A stretch of 58,081 bases of DNA from Labilithrix sp. (GTDB lineage Bacteria > Myxococcota_A > Polyangia > Polyangiales > Polyangiaceae), in contig JAHBWC010000050.1 in assembly GCA_019637225.1 (NCBI GenBank), forward strand, positions 1-58,081, written 5' to 3'. The stretch's first letter is position 1. Each line of letters begins with the position of its first letter. The position numbers and the translations under genes are program-made. Shown here piece by piece: positions 1 through 8,331 of this stretch. The notes beneath the pieces were generated by a model. It was not told the DNA's origin and did no database searches. It saw only the letters and a program-made list of their open reading frames with translations.

Positions 1-277
1 TCGGCAGCTGGGTGGCTTCGTCCCAGCCGCTCTCCGGCGGCTCCGACGCCTTCGACGCGGGAGGCGGCGGCGCCGAGGGCGCGACGCGCGGAGCCGGAGG
101 CGTCTCGCGCGGCGTCGGCGCGCGGCTGTTCTGAACGAGCGGCGGCCGCGGGGACTGCGCTCCGCCCGTCAGCGGCGCGGCCGGTCGATTCAGCGGGACC
201 GCGGGCGCCTTCGGCGCGGCCACGGCGGGACGAGGGGCGGCGGGTGCACCAGGTCGCGCGTCACGTGAGTCGCTCAC
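1..277 (-). CDS. Partial hypothetical protein, Pro/Ala-rich N-terminus
   Basis: The gene runs off the left edge; only about 92 N-terminal codons are visible. Read from a GTG at 277 the frame is open to the edge and encodes a low-complexity Pro/Ala/Arg-rich segment ending in a GWDEATQLP-like stretch. A GGAGG lies almost against the GTG, which is closer than ideal. An in-frame upstream GTG at 313 is an alternative start. Disordered Pro/Ala-rich N-termini of this kind are common in myxobacterial signalling and adaptor proteins, but no domain is visible, so no function is assigned. Confidence 0.5.
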   Translation of the reverse strand, partial: MSDSRDARPGAPAAPRPAVAAPKAPAVPLNRPAAPLTGGAQSPRPPLVQNSRAPTPRETPPAPRVAPSAPPPPASKASEPPESGWDEATQLP

Positions 278-477
278 CCCTCCAGCGTCACCGATCCGCG
301 GGCCGAGCGCCACCGTGACGATCGGGATCGCGCCCGAGCGGGGCGATGGATCGCGCCCGCGCGACGGGCGGGCGCGGATTGTCCTACCTCTCCCCTCGCC
401 ACGCGACGCGGCCCGAGGCGGCCGTCAAGCTCTTGCGCGATTTCCCCTGCGGCAGAGCAAGACAAGGCGCGGTCCGT

Positions 478-494
478 GCTTACTGTCAGTAAGC
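478..494. promoter_or_regulatory. 17-bp perfect palindrome, possible operator
   Basis: GCTTACTGTCAGTAAGC consists of two 8-bp arms around a single T and lies 44 bases before the sigma-factor start codon. It is much richer in AT than its surroundings and has no loop, so it fits a dimeric repressor site better than a terminator. The rest of the 278-537 gap shows no gene. The cognate regulator is unknown. Confidence 0.5.
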
Positions 495-537
495 CTCCTC
501 GCGCCCCTCCGCCGCGCGAGCTCGAGGTGGAACGCTC

Positions 538-1863
538 ATGGAAGGTGTCGCTCAGTCCAAGTCCTCTCGTAGCACGCCCGCTCGAACCACGCGCGAAGCG
601 CGCGGTCGCGCTCGTGTCGCCCGCGAACCGTCGAAGCGGCCGACGCGAGGGGCGCGGCGCGTTGGCCCTGCGCGCGAGCGCGAGGGGGTCGGGATCGACG
701 ATCTCTACCTGACCGAGATGGCCGCGAGCTCTGTGCTCACGGCGCCGCAAGAGCTCGAGATCGGCGAGCGCATCGCCGCCTCGGAGCGCACGATCTTCGA
801 TGCGCTCTTCGCCTCCCCTGCGGGCGCGCGAGCGCTCGGGTCGCTCGCCGAAGACCTCGACGCCGGGCGCGCGAGCGCGCGGGACCTGATCCTCAACCCC
901 GACCAGGCGGACCTCGACATCATCGCCACGGCCGAGCTCCTCCGGACGGCGCTCGAGGCCGCCCGCACGGGCGACGACGCCTCCCGCGCGGCGGGCGCAT
1001 CGCAGATCGCCAAGGTCCGGCTCGACGACGACGTGCTCGCGGCGCTGGTCGCGAGCGTGCGCGAGGCGTCGGCCGACGGGGGCGAGGCGGTCGACCCGCG
1101 CGATCTCGACGCGCTCGCGTCGATCGAGCGGGCGGAGGTGGAGATCGAGCGGGCGAAGGGGCGGCTCGTGACCGGCAACCTCCGGCTCGTCGTGCTCTTC
1201 GCGCGCAAGTACCTGGGTCGCGGCGTTGCGCTGCTCGATCTCGTGCAGGAAGGGAACCTCGGGCTCCTCCGCGCCGCCGACAAGTTCGATCATCGTCGTG
1301 GCTTCCGCTTCAGCACCTACGCGGCGTGGTGGATCAAGCAGTCCTTGCAGCGCGCGCTGCTCGACAGGACCGTGCGTCTGCCGGTGCACGTCGCCGACGA
1401 CCGACGGCGCATCGCGAAGCTCCGCGCCGCCTTCGTCGCGCAGCACGAGCGCGAGCCGACGGTCGAGGAGATCTCGGCGCTCGCGAGCCTCGCGCCGGAG
1501 CGGGTCGAGAACATCCTCACGCTTCCACCGCAGCCGTCGAGCCTCGACATCCCCGTCGGAGAGGACGGCGACGCGCGCCTCGTCGACCTCGTCCCGTCGA
1601 CCGCTCCGCCGCCCGATCAGACCGCCGCGCTCCACGCGCTCGGCGATCACATGGGCGAGCTCCTCGCGAGGCTCGACGAGCGCGAGCGACAGATCTTGCG
1701 CCTCCGCTTCGGCCTCGACCACGCCCGCGAGCACACGCTCGAGGAGGTGGGGAAGCTGCTCCACCTGACGCGCGAGCGAATCCGCCAGATCGAGCAATCG
1801 GCCCTCGCGAAGCTCCGCACGATGGCGAGCGCGAAGGAGCTCGGCAGCTACCTCGAGGAGTAG
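538..1863 (+). CDS. RNA polymerase sigma-70 family factor (RpoD/SigA-like, group 2 type)
   Basis: 441 aa. It directs core RNA polymerase to promoters. After a basic Arg/Ser-rich tail of about 50 residues comes region 1.2 (DDLYLTEMAASSVLTAPQEL, about 54-73). Region 2 contains NLRLVV, YLGRG, LLDLVQEGNLGL and the -10/melting segment FRFSTYAAWWIKQ (about 205-280). Region 3 follows, and region 4 ends with an LRLRFGL, TLEEVG and RERIRQIEQSALAKLR helix-turn-helix. It is shorter than housekeeping RpoD and lacks the long non-conserved insert, so an alternative (group 2) factor is likelier than the primary sigma. A GAGGTGG lies 8-10 bases before the ATG. It ends convergently, 26 bases from the crotonase gene. 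Confidence 0.88.
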   Translation: MEGVAQSKSSRSTPARTTREARGRARVAREPSKRPTRGARRVGPAREREGVGIDDLYLTEMAASSVLTAPQELEIGERIAASERTIFDALFASPAGARALGSLAEDLDAGRASARDLILNPDQADLDIIATAELLRTALEAARTGDDASRAAGASQIAKVRLDDDVLAALVASVREASADGGEAVDPRDLDALASIERAEVEIERAKGRLVTGNLRLVVLFARKYLGRGVALLDLVQEGNLGLLRAADKFDHRRGFRFSTYAAWWIKQSLQRALLDRTVRLPVHVADDRRRIAKLRAAFVAQHEREPTVEEISALASLAPERVENILTLPPQPSSLDIPVGEDGDARLVDLVPSTAPPPDQTAALHALGDHMGELLARLDERERQILRLRFGLDHAREHTLEEVGKLLHLTRERIRQIEQSALAKLRTMASAKELGSYLEE

Positions 1864-1889
1864 GCGTCTTCGCGACGTCGAAAAGACGG

Positions 1890-2816
1890 TCAGCCCTTGA
1901 ACGTCGACGGACCGAAGTCGCCGAACGGCTCGTCGCGCTCGCGGACGGCCTCCTTGAAGCCCACCTCCGCGGCGCGCCGCTGGAAGGCGTAGCCCTCCTT
2001 CGTGTGGCGCGCGATGCCGTCGAAGACCGTGCCGAGGATCTGCGTCGAGTGGAGCCCCGCCGTCGCGACGGTCTGGTTCACGAGCAGCTTCATCATGACG
2101 AGCTGGTTGACCGGCATCCGTGCGACGCGCTCGAGCAGCGACTCGAAGCGCGCGTCGAGCTCTCCGCGCGGCGCGTGCTCGGTCGCGAGGCCCCACGCGA
2201 CGGCCTCCTTGCCCGAGAGGCAGTCACCCGTGAAGAGGAGGCGCTTCGCCTTCTCGATGCCGATCCGGTAGGCCCACACGGCCGTCGTGGGCACCCCCCA
2301 CACGCGCGCGGGGGGATAGCCGATCTTCGCGTCGTCCTCGATGACGAGGAGATCGGAGCAGAGCGCCATGTCCGTCCCCCCGGCGACGCAGAATCCATGC
2401 ACCTTACACACGACCGGCTTGTCGGAGTGAAAGAGCGACATGAAGCCGCGGACGTTGCGGCTCATCATCTGCCAGTCGACCATCGGATCCCACGTGGCCG
2501 CCGGATCGTGATTCTCGAAGACGACCCTAGGGTCGATCGGCGATCCGGGGGGCGCCGCGCCGTGCGCCGCGTCGGGCGCCATGCGCTGCTCGGCCGACGC
2601 GACGAGATCATATCCGCCGCAGAACCCCTTGCCGTTGCCGGAGAGGGCGATGACGTGAACGTCCGGATCGAGATTGGCGCGCTCGACGCACGCCGCGATC
2701 TCTCGCGGCATCTCGAGCGTGATCCCGTTGCCGCGCTCGGGGCGGTTCAGCGTGATGCGCGCGACGCGGCCGGCGCGCTCGTAGGTCATCGTCGACAGGC
2801 GATCCATGGGGAGCAT
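1890..2816 (-). CDS. Enoyl-CoA hydratase/isomerase (crotonase) family protein
   Basis: 308 aa crotonase fold. These enzymes stabilise an acyl-CoA enolate. Visible elements are the beta strand RVARITLNRPERGN near the N-terminus, the first oxyanion-hole loop SGNGKGFCGGYDL, and the second oxyanion segment KVHGFCVAGGTDMALCSDLLV. At the positions of the two classical hydratase glutamates the protein has Asp (GGTD) and a Pro/Ala pair (YPPARVWG), so canonical hydration is doubtful; a related acyl-CoA activity is possible. The ATG at 2816 is preceded by AAGAGG at good spacing; the frame is open further upstream but runs into the divergent pcm gene. Substrate unknown. Confidence 0.85.
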   Translation of the reverse strand: MLPMDRLSTMTYERAGRVARITLNRPERGNGITLEMPREIAACVERANLDPDVHVIALSGNGKGFCGGYDLVASAEQRMAPDAAHGAAPPGSPIDPRVVFENHDPAATWDPMVDWQMMSRNVRGFMSLFHSDKPVVCKVHGFCVAGGTDMALCSDLLVIEDDAKIGYPPARVWGVPTTAVWAYRIGIEKAKRLLFTGDCLSGKEAVAWGLATEHAPRGELDARFESLLERVARMPVNQLVMMKLLVNQTVATAGLHSTQILGTVFDGIARHTKEGYAFQRRAAEVGFKEAVRERDEPFGDFGPSTFKG

Positions 2817-2910
2817 GGTAACCTCTTCGGTTCCGATTGGTCGCTCGCCGCAGCACGCCGCGAGCGCCGTTCCGTCCGCGCCGGGCAGGGCGCGCGCCCC
2901 CTCCTCTCTC

Positions 2911-3600
2911 ATGTCGAACGACGCTCCCATGCGTGCCGGCTCGAGCGACGACCCGCCTTCGGCGAGGGCGCTGCGGAGGCGTCTCGTCGATCGCTTCGTC
3001 GCGCCCGGCGTGCACGACCCGCGCGTGCTCATGGCGATGCGCGAGGTCCCGCGACATTTGTTTGCGCCCGAGCACGATCTCGAGCGCGCGTACGGGGACC
3101 ATCCGCTCTGGATCGGCCACGACGCCACGATCTCGCAGCCGTCGCTCGTGGGGATCATGAGCGACGCGCTCGCGCTCTCGGGGCGCGAGCACGTCCTCGA
3201 GATCGGCACGGGCTCGGGCTACCAAGCCGCGGTCCTGAGCCGCCTCGCCCGGCACATCGACACGGTCGAGGTGGTCCCCGAGCTCGCGCGGGACGCGGCG
3301 GCGACGCTCCGCGCGCTCGGCTGCACGAACGTCGACGTCCACACGGGTGACGGGTGGGCCGGTTGGCCCGACCTGGCCCCGTACGATCGCGTCCTGGTCA
3401 CGGCAGCGCCCGAGGTGCTCCCGCGCGCGCTCCTCGACCAGCTGACCGACGGCGGGCTCCTCGTCGTTCCGGTCGGTTCGCAGGCCCGCGACCAGCGGCT
3501 CGAGCGCTGGCGAAAGCTCGGCGGCGCGCTCTACAAGCAAGATCTCGGCGCCGTGCGCTTCGTCCCGATGGTGCACGCCGAGCCGTCCCCCCACCCGTGA
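2911..3600 (+). CDS. pcm: Protein-L-isoaspartate O-methyltransferase
   Basis: 229 aa. This cytosolic repair enzyme transfers a methyl group from S-adenosylmethionine to L-isoaspartyl residues of aged proteins. The family signature is clear: MREVPRHLFAP, a substrate loop ISQPSLVGIM, and SAM motif I VLEIGTGSGYQAAVLSRL, followed by TVEVVPEL, a GDGWAGWP stretch and YDRVLVTAAPEVLP. Length matches the family. The ATG at 2911 was chosen because family members begin shortly before this point; the frame is open further upstream but would overlap the divergent crotonase start. An internal ATG at 2929 is possible. No strong ribosome binding site is visible. Confidence 0.9.
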   Translation: MSNDAPMRAGSSDDPPSARALRRRLVDRFVAPGVHDPRVLMAMREVPRHLFAPEHDLERAYGDHPLWIGHDATISQPSLVGIMSDALALSGREHVLEIGTGSGYQAAVLSRLARHIDTVEVVPELARDAAATLRALGCTNVDVHTGDGWAGWPDLAPYDRVLVTAAPEVLPRALLDQLTDGGLLVVPVGSQARDQRLERWRKLGGALYKQDLGAVRFVPMVHAEPSPHP

Positions 3601-3710
3601 CGCGCGCCGCGATCGCCGCTTCGCAGTCGTGAGCGCTCCCTCGGTCGAGCCTCTCGCGAGCCTCGCTCCACCTTGCGGCCCGAGCCGCGCCTTGCCATGC
3701 TCCGCGCCGC

Positions 3711-4553
3711 TTGAGCACGGTCATTCACGTCGGAGGACGCTTCGTCGCGCCGGGAGACGCCGTCGTCTCGCTCCTCGATCGCGGCTACCTGCTCGGCGAC
3801 GGCGTCTTCGCGACGATGCGCGGCTACCGGGGCTCGTGCTTCCGGGCCGCCAGGCATCTCACGGGCCTCGCGCGCGGCGCGGCCCTCTTCGGCATCACCC
3901 CACCGCTCCCGCTCGCGGAGCTCGCCGCGCTCGCCGACGACGCCGCCCGCCGAACGGGCGCGCAAGACGCCTACGTCCGCGTGACGCTCACGCGCGGCGC
4001 GCCCGACGCCCCGCCGACGCTCTCCGTCATCGCGCGCGCGATGGACGTCCCGTCCGACGACGCCTACGCGCGCGGGATCGCCGCCGTCACCGTCATGCCT
4101 CGCCGCGTCCCGCCGGCCTGCCTCGACGGATCGATCAAGACGACGAGCTACGCGGTCCAGGTGCTCGCGCGCCGCGAGGTCGAGTCGAAGGGCGCGGCCG
4201 AAGGGATCCAGCTCGCGATCGACGGGGCGCTCGCCTCGGGCACGATGGCGAACCTCTTCGTCGTCCGGGGCGACACGCTCCTCACCCCGTCGCTCGACAG
4301 CGGCTGCCGCGCCGGCGTGACGCGCGAGGCGATCCTCGAGCTCGCGCCGCGCCTCTTCGGGCAGGTGCGCGAGGAGCGCCTCGAGCCGTCGATCCTCGAG
4401 GAGGCCGACGAGGCGTTCTTCGCGAGCACGCGCGTGGAGTGCCTCCCCATCGCGACCGTCGACGGTCGCCCGGTCGGGCGCGCCCGGTTCGACCGCACCC
4501 ACGCCCTCCGCGCCGCGCTCGTCGCCCTCGTCCGCTCGGAGACCGAGCGATGA
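3711..4553 (+). CDS. pabC: Aminodeoxychorismate lyase-like class IV aminotransferase
   Basis: 280 aa PLP enzyme of fold type IV. Key features are the N-terminal LLDRGYLLGDGVFATMRGY block, the PLP lysine K143 in GSIKTTSYA, and a cofactor-phosphate segment near ASGTMANLFVV. Class IV enzymes include 4-amino-4-deoxychorismate lyase, branched-chain aminotransferase and D-amino-acid aminotransferase, which are hard to separate by eye. The 4-base ATGA overlap with pabB, itself overlapping pabA, argues strongly for the lyase that releases p-aminobenzoate and pyruvate. The start appears to be TTG at 3711, with no convincing Shine-Dalgarno sequence. Confidence 0.78.
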   Translation: MSTVIHVGGRFVAPGDAVVSLLDRGYLLGDGVFATMRGYRGSCFRAARHLTGLARGAALFGITPPLPLAELAALADDAARRTGAQDAYVRVTLTRGAPDAPPTLSVIARAMDVPSDDAYARGIAAVTVMPRRVPPACLDGSIKTTSYAVQVLARREVESKGAAEGIQLAIDGALASGTMANLFVVRGDTLLTPSLDSGCRAGVTREAILELAPRLFGQVREERLEPSILEEADEAFFASTRVECLPIATVDGRPVGRARFDRTHALRAALVALVRSETER

Positions 4554-6184
4554 GCGCCGGCACGCCGGCGCGCCCCGAGGCGTTCCACCTGACGTGCGAG
4601 CTCGCGGGCGCCGTCACGCCGGAGTCGTTCCGCGCGGCCTTCCCCGAGCGAGGCGCCTCGACCTTCGTGCTCGACGGCGGCGGCGCGGCGGCGAGCCCGC
4701 GCCTCGACCGCGCCGCCTACCTGGGCGCGGCGCCGAGCGCGACGTTCCGAGCGCGACGCGTCGCCGAGCGCGACGAGCGCGGACGCCGTCTCGCGTCGGT
4801 GGTCGTGGAGCACGCCGACGGAAGGCGCGAGACGTCCGCCGCGAGCGATCCGTTCTCGGCGCTCGCCGACTTCCTCTCGGCGAACGCGCTCCCCGAAACG
4901 ACCTTCGACGCGCGCTTCCCCTTCCCGTTCCGCGGCGGCCTCGTCGGCTACGTCGGCTACGAGTGCGGCCAGACGCTCGAGCGGCTCCCGTGCCCCGCTC
5001 GGCCGTCGACGCGGATGCCCGACATGGCGTTCGCGCTCCATCGCTGGATCGTCGCGACGAGCCGTGACACCGGCGTGAGCTGGCTCTCCGTCATCGGCCT
5101 CGGCGCCACGCGCGACAGCGCGCGCGCCGACGCCGAGGCGATCCGCGACCACGTCACGAGCCTGCTCGCGCCCGCGCGCGGCTCGCGCGTCGAGAGGCCC
5201 CCGACCGCCGAGCGCCCGCGCCGCGACGCCGTCCCCCGCGTCGACGCGGAGCTGTCCGCCGCCGAGTACATGGCGCGCGTGACCCGAGCGAAGGACCACA
5301 TCGCCGCGGGCGACGCCTTCGAGATCTGCCTCACCAACGCCCTCCGCGCGCCGCTCGGCGGCGAGCACGCCTGGCCTCTCTTCGACGAGCTCCGCCGCTC
5401 GAACCCGGCCCCCTTCGCAGCGCTGCTCGATCTGCCCGAGGGCGCGATCGTCTCGTCGTCGCCGGAGCGCTTCCTCTCGCTCGACGCGCGCGGGATCGCC
5501 GAGAGCCGCCCGATCAAGGGGACCCGCCCCCGCGGCGCCTCGGCCGACGACGACGCGCGTCTCGCCCGCGAGCTAAGCGCCTCCGAGAAGGACCGCGCCG
5601 AGAACGCGATGATCGTCGACCTCGTGCGCAACGATCTCGGGCGCGTGTGCCGCTTCGGCACCGTCGAGGCCCCCGAGCTCTTCGCCGTCGAGCCCTACGC
5701 CACGGTCCACCAGCTCGTCTCCACCGTCCGCGGCGAGCTCGACGCCGGCAGGAGCGCCGTCGATCTGCTCCGCGCCTGCTTCCCGCCAGGCTCGATGACG
5801 GGCGCCCCGAAGATCGAGGCGATGCGCATCCTCGAGCACCTCGAGCCGGTCGAGCGCGGCGTCTACTCCGGCGCCCTCGGGTGGCTCGACCTCGGCGGCG
5901 CGATGGATCTCTCCGTCGTCATCCGCACCGTCGTCCTCGAGGACGACGTCGCGACGTTCTCCGTCGGCGGCGCGATCGTCACCGACTCCGATCCCCGCGA
6001 CGAGCACGACGAGACGGAGCACAAGGCGCGGGCCCTCGTCCGCGCGATCGAGACGGTCAGCCGTGACGCCAGCCCCGCGCGCGAAGCGCCGGCGCGCGAG
6101 GGGCCGGCGCGCGAGGGGCCGGCGCGCGAAGCCCTCTCGAGCGCGAGCGCGTCGCCCTCACGGCCCGCCGAAGAGCTCGCATGA
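4550..6184 (+). CDS. pabB: Aminodeoxychorismate synthase component I
   Basis: 544 aa. It converts chorismate and ammonia (from PabA) to 4-amino-4-deoxychorismate for folate synthesis. The chorismate-binding domain occupies roughly residues 235-500, with AKDHIAAGDAFEICLTN, SSSPERFLS, ESRPIKGTRPRG, DLVRNDLGRVC, PPGSMTGAPK and GVYSGALGW. The PIKGT lysine (K323) is the residue that distinguishes PabB from TrpE-type anthranilate synthases, which carry Ala there. The start overlaps the pabC stop (ATGA) and the end overlaps the pabA start the same way, implying translational coupling. The last 45 or so residues are a low-complexity tail with a repeated PAREG unit, not part of the family core. Confidence 0.92.
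   Translation: MSAGTPARPEAFHLTCELAGAVTPESFRAAFPERGASTFVLDGGGAAASPRLDRAAYLGAAPSATFRARRVAERDERGRRLASVVVEHADGRRETSAASDPFSALADFLSANALPETTFDARFPFPFRGGLVGYVGYECGQTLERLPCPARPSTRMPDMAFALHRWIVATSRDTGVSWLSVIGLGATRDSARADAEAIRDHVTSLLAPARGSRVERPPTAERPRRDAVPRVDAELSAAEYMARVTRAKDHIAAGDAFEICLTNALRAPLGGEHAWPLFDELRRSNPAPFAALLDLPEGAIVSSSPERFLSLDARGIAESRPIKGTRPRGASADDDARLARELSASEKDRAENAMIVDLVRNDLGRVCRFGTVEAPELFAVEPYATVHQLVSTVRGELDAGRSAVDLLRACFPPGSMTGAPKIEAMRILEHLEPVERGVYSGALGWLDLGGAMDLSVVIRTVVLEDDVATFSVGGAIVTDSDPRDEHDETEHKARALVRAIETVSRDASPAREAPAREGPAREGPAREALSSASASPSRPAEELA
6089..6133 (+). repeat. Three tandem 15-bp units inside the 3' end of pabB
   Basis: Two identical copies of CCGGCGCGCGAGGGG (6089-6103, 6104-6118) and a third degenerate one (6119-6133) encode PAREG-PAREG-PAREA. 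A weaker related unit precedes them. Because the unit is a multiple of three bases, copy-number change would lengthen or shorten the tail without a frameshift. Confidence 0.85.
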
Positions 6185-6762
6185 CCACGCTCATCGTCGA
6201 CAACTACGACTCGTTCGCGTGGAACCTCTTCCAGCTCTTCGGGGCGCTCGGCGGCGAGCCGCGCGTCGTCCGCAACGACGCCGTCACGCTCGACGACGTC
6301 CGCCGGCTCGCGCCGCGGCGCATCGTGCTCTCGCCCGGACCCGGTCGCCCGGACGATCCCGAACGCGTCGGCGTCTGCCGCGCGATCCTCGACGCCGACC
6401 TCGGCGTCCCCGTGCTCGGCGTCTGCCTCGGCCACCAGGCCATCGTGTGCGCCGCCGGCGGCCGCGTCGTCAGGGCGGCGCGCCCGATGCACGGCAAGAC
6501 GAGCCTCGTCGAGCACCGCGGCGACGGCATCCTCCACGAGCTCCCGCAGCCGTTCGAGGCGATGCGCTACCACTCGCTCACCGCCGACCCGACCTCGCTC
6601 CCCGAGAGCCTGGCCGTCACCGCGTGGTGTAAGGACGGCACCGTCATGGCCGTTCGTCATCAGCGGAGGCCGATCTTCGGCGTACAGTTCCACCCCGAAT
6701 CGATCGGCACGGCGTGGGGACCTGCGCTCTGCCGGAGCTTCCTCCGCGGAGACTACGCATGA
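6181..6762 (+). CDS. pabA: Aminodeoxychorismate synthase component II (glutamine amidotransferase)
   Basis: 193 aa class I glutamine amidotransferase. It hydrolyses glutamine and channels ammonia to PabB. The catalytic triad is visible: C82 in GVCLGHQAI, and H171 and E173 in VQFHPESIGT. The oxyanion strand RIVLSPGPGRPDD and the MHGKTS element are typical of the TrpG/PabA group. The sequence alone does not separate PabA from TrpG, but the partner carries the PabB-specific lysine and pabC is in the same operon. Both ends overlap neighbours by 4 bases (ATGA), including the downstream lipoprotein gene. Confidence 0.92.
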   Translation: MTTLIVDNYDSFAWNLFQLFGALGGEPRVVRNDAVTLDDVRRLAPRRIVLSPGPGRPDDPERVGVCRAILDADLGVPVLGVCLGHQAIVCAAGGRVVRAARPMHGKTSLVEHRGDGILHELPQPFEAMRYHSLTADPTSLPESLAVTAWCKDGTVMAVRHQRRPIFGVQFHPESIGTAWGPALCRSFLRGDYA

Positions 6763-7226
6763 ACCAACGCCCAGCGCGCCACCGTCACGCCGTGAAGGCG
6801 CTCCTCCTCGCGACCGTCGCGCTCGCCGCCGCGTGCGGAGGCGCGGAGTCCGCGCCGAAGTCGCCGGCCCAAGAGAACGTCGAAGCCCCCCGCGAGGACA
6901 AGCTCCCCGAGCCGCGGACGATCGAGGAGGCACAAGACCAGATCGCGCGGGCCGAGGAGGATCTCGGGGCTTCGAAGAAGACGTCGAAGTCCGCCGAGTC
7001 GACGGCGCCGTCCGCCGGCGCCGAGCCCCAGGGGGGCGGCGCCGCACGCGAGGAGAAGCTCACGTCGACCTGCGAGAGCCCGTGCCGCGCGCTCGCGTCG
7101 ATGAAGCGCGCCGTCGAAGCCCTGTGCCGCATGACCGGCGACACCGACAACCGGTGCGTCGACGCGCGACGAACGCTCGACGACAACACGACGCGCGTCT
7201 CGACGTGCAAATGTGAAGCACGCTGA
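6759..7226 (+). CDS. Cysteine-containing lipoprotein in the pab operon
   Basis: 155 aa, function unknown. An N-terminal basic stretch is followed by a hydrophobic helix and a lipobox LAAAC with Cys at residue 26, predicting an acylated, membrane-anchored periplasmic protein. A charged, probably coiled-coil linker (EEAQDQIARAEEDLGASKK) leads to a C-terminal domain with six cysteines, likely disulfide bonded. Proteins with this layout recur in myxobacteria without an assigned role. Its ATG overlaps the pabA stop, so it is translationally coupled to folate genes although no biochemical link is evident. Confidence 0.8.
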   Translation: MNQRPARHRHAVKALLLATVALAAACGGAESAPKSPAQENVEAPREDKLPEPRTIEEAQDQIARAEEDLGASKKTSKSAESTAPSAGAEPQGGGAAREEKLTSTCESPCRALASMKRAVEALCRMTGDTDNRCVDARRTLDDNTTRVSTCKCEAR

Positions 7227-7301
7227 AGAGCGGTCGAGCTCCAGGCTTCTGTGCGGGAGCGATGGCAGCACGCGGCGCGTGAACTTAACGCTGTGGATCG
7301 C

Positions 7302-7318
7302 GAGGTCTCTCTGACCTC
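7302..7318 (+). promoter_or_regulatory. Small hairpin in the VOC gene leader
   Basis: GAGGTC-TCTCT-GACCTC forms a 6-bp stem 13 bases before the ATG of the VOC gene, just ahead of its GGAGGAG ribosome binding site. It may be chance or may modulate translation. Confidence 0.3.
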
Positions 7319-7331
7319 CGATGGAGGAGTC

Positions 7332-7715
7332 ATGTCGATCCAGCTGAACCACACGATCGTGGCGGTCCACGACAAGCAGGGATCTGCGAGCTTCCTCGCC
7401 GAGATGCTCGGGCTGCCGGCGCCGGTGCCGTTCGGTCCGTTCCTCACGGTGAAGGCCGACAACGACGTCACGCTCGACTTCATGGAGTCGTCGGACGAGA
7501 TCCGTCCCGCGCACTACGCGTTCCTCGTCAGCGACGACGAGTTCGACGACGTCTTCGAGCGCATCCGCGCGCGCGGCATGAGCTACTGGGCGGACCCGCA
7601 CCATCGTGAGCCGAGCGCGATCAACACGCGTGACGGTGGCCGCGGCCTCTACTTCGAGGACCCGAACGGGCACAACCTCGAGATCCTGACGCGCCCGTAC
7701 GGCAGCGCGCACTGA
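7332..7715 (+). CDS. VOC superfamily (glyoxalase/bleomycin-resistance fold) protein
   Basis: 127 aa single-domain protein. It starts with IQLNHTIVAVHDK, the paired beta-alpha-beta entry of the fold carrying a candidate metal-ligand His, and ends with GRGLYFEDPNGHNLEILTRPYG, the second-module signature with Asp/Asn/His/Glu. VOC proteins include glyoxalase I, extradiol dioxygenases and antibiotic-binding proteins, so the substrate cannot be told from sequence. The ATG at 7332 has an ideal GGAGGAG upstream; an upstream in-frame start would add a non-homologous tail. A strong hairpin follows the stop codon. Confidence 0.88.
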   Translation: MSIQLNHTIVAVHDKQGSASFLAEMLGLPAPVPFGPFLTVKADNDVTLDFMESSDEIRPAHYAFLVSDDEFDDVFERIRARGMSYWADPHHREPSAINTRDGGRGLYFEDPNGHNLEILTRPYGSAH

Positions 7716-7722
7716 GCACGCC

Positions 7723-7749
7723 ACTCCGGCGCGCGCCGGGCGCCGGAGT
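7723..7749 (+). terminator. Hairpin terminator-like structure after the VOC gene
   Basis: ACTCCGGCGC and GCGCCGGAGT form a perfect 10-bp stem with a 7-base loop, 8 bases past the stop codon. There is no T run, as is usual in very GC-rich genomes, so whether it terminates is inferred. Confidence 0.6.
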
Positions 7750-7821
7750 CGAGGGGTGACCCTCTCTTGCGCCGCTCCGACCGGCGATCCGGAGTGAACG
7801 GAGCTATGCTCGGGGCGATCG

Positions 7822-8331
7822 ATGACGCCCGAATACGCTCGCGAGCTGGCTCGCTACAACCGGTGGATGAACGACAAGCTCTACGCGGTCGCGGAGAAGC
7901 TCACCGACGCGGAGCGCAAGGAGGATCGCGGCGCCTTCTTCGGATCCATCCACCGCACGCTCAACCATCTCCTCCTCGCCGACCGCGTTTGGCTGGCGCG
8001 CTTCACCGGCGCGGCCGTGCAGGACGGGGAAATGGCGCCGGGGATCCGGTCGCTCGACCAGGAGCTCTACGCCGACTTCGACGAGCTCCGACGCGAGCGA
8101 ACGAAGACGGACGACGCGATCGATGCGTTCGTCGCGACGCTGACGGACGAGAAGCTGGCCGATGACCTCCGCTACCTGCGACGCGGCGTCGTCAACGAGC
8201 TGCCGCTCTGGCACGCCGTCGCCCACCTCTTCAACCACCAAACGCACCATCGCGGCCAGGTGACGACGCTCCTCATGCAGGCGGGACACGATCCGGGCGT
8301 GACGGATCTCGTGGCGATGCTCCGGCGCTGA
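7822..8331 (+). CDS. DinB family protein
   Basis: 169 aa four-helix-bundle protein of the DinB/YfiT type. These are putative metal-dependent enzymes, some being thiol-dependent transferases. Visible family features are ELARYNRWMNDKLY at the N-terminus, the first metal-ligand histidine in SIHRTLNHLLLAD, and the paired histidines of HLFNHQTHHRGQVTTLL near residues 138-152. The full length matches the family. The substrate is unknown; the neighbouring VOC gene is on the same strand but separated by a probable terminator. Confidence 0.9.
   Translation: MTPEYARELARYNRWMNDKLYAVAEKLTDAERKEDRGAFFGSIHRTLNHLLLADRVWLARFTGAAVQDGEMAPGIRSLDQELYADFDELRRERTKTDDAIDAFVATLTDEKLADDLRYLRRGVVNELPLWHAVAHLFNHQTHHRGQVTTLLMQAGHDPGVTDLVAMLRR

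Noticed and set aside
2817..3209. 131-residue upstream extension of the crotonase frame
   Set aside because: It overlaps the divergent pcm gene and lacks crotonase features; ATG 2816 has a good ribosome binding site.
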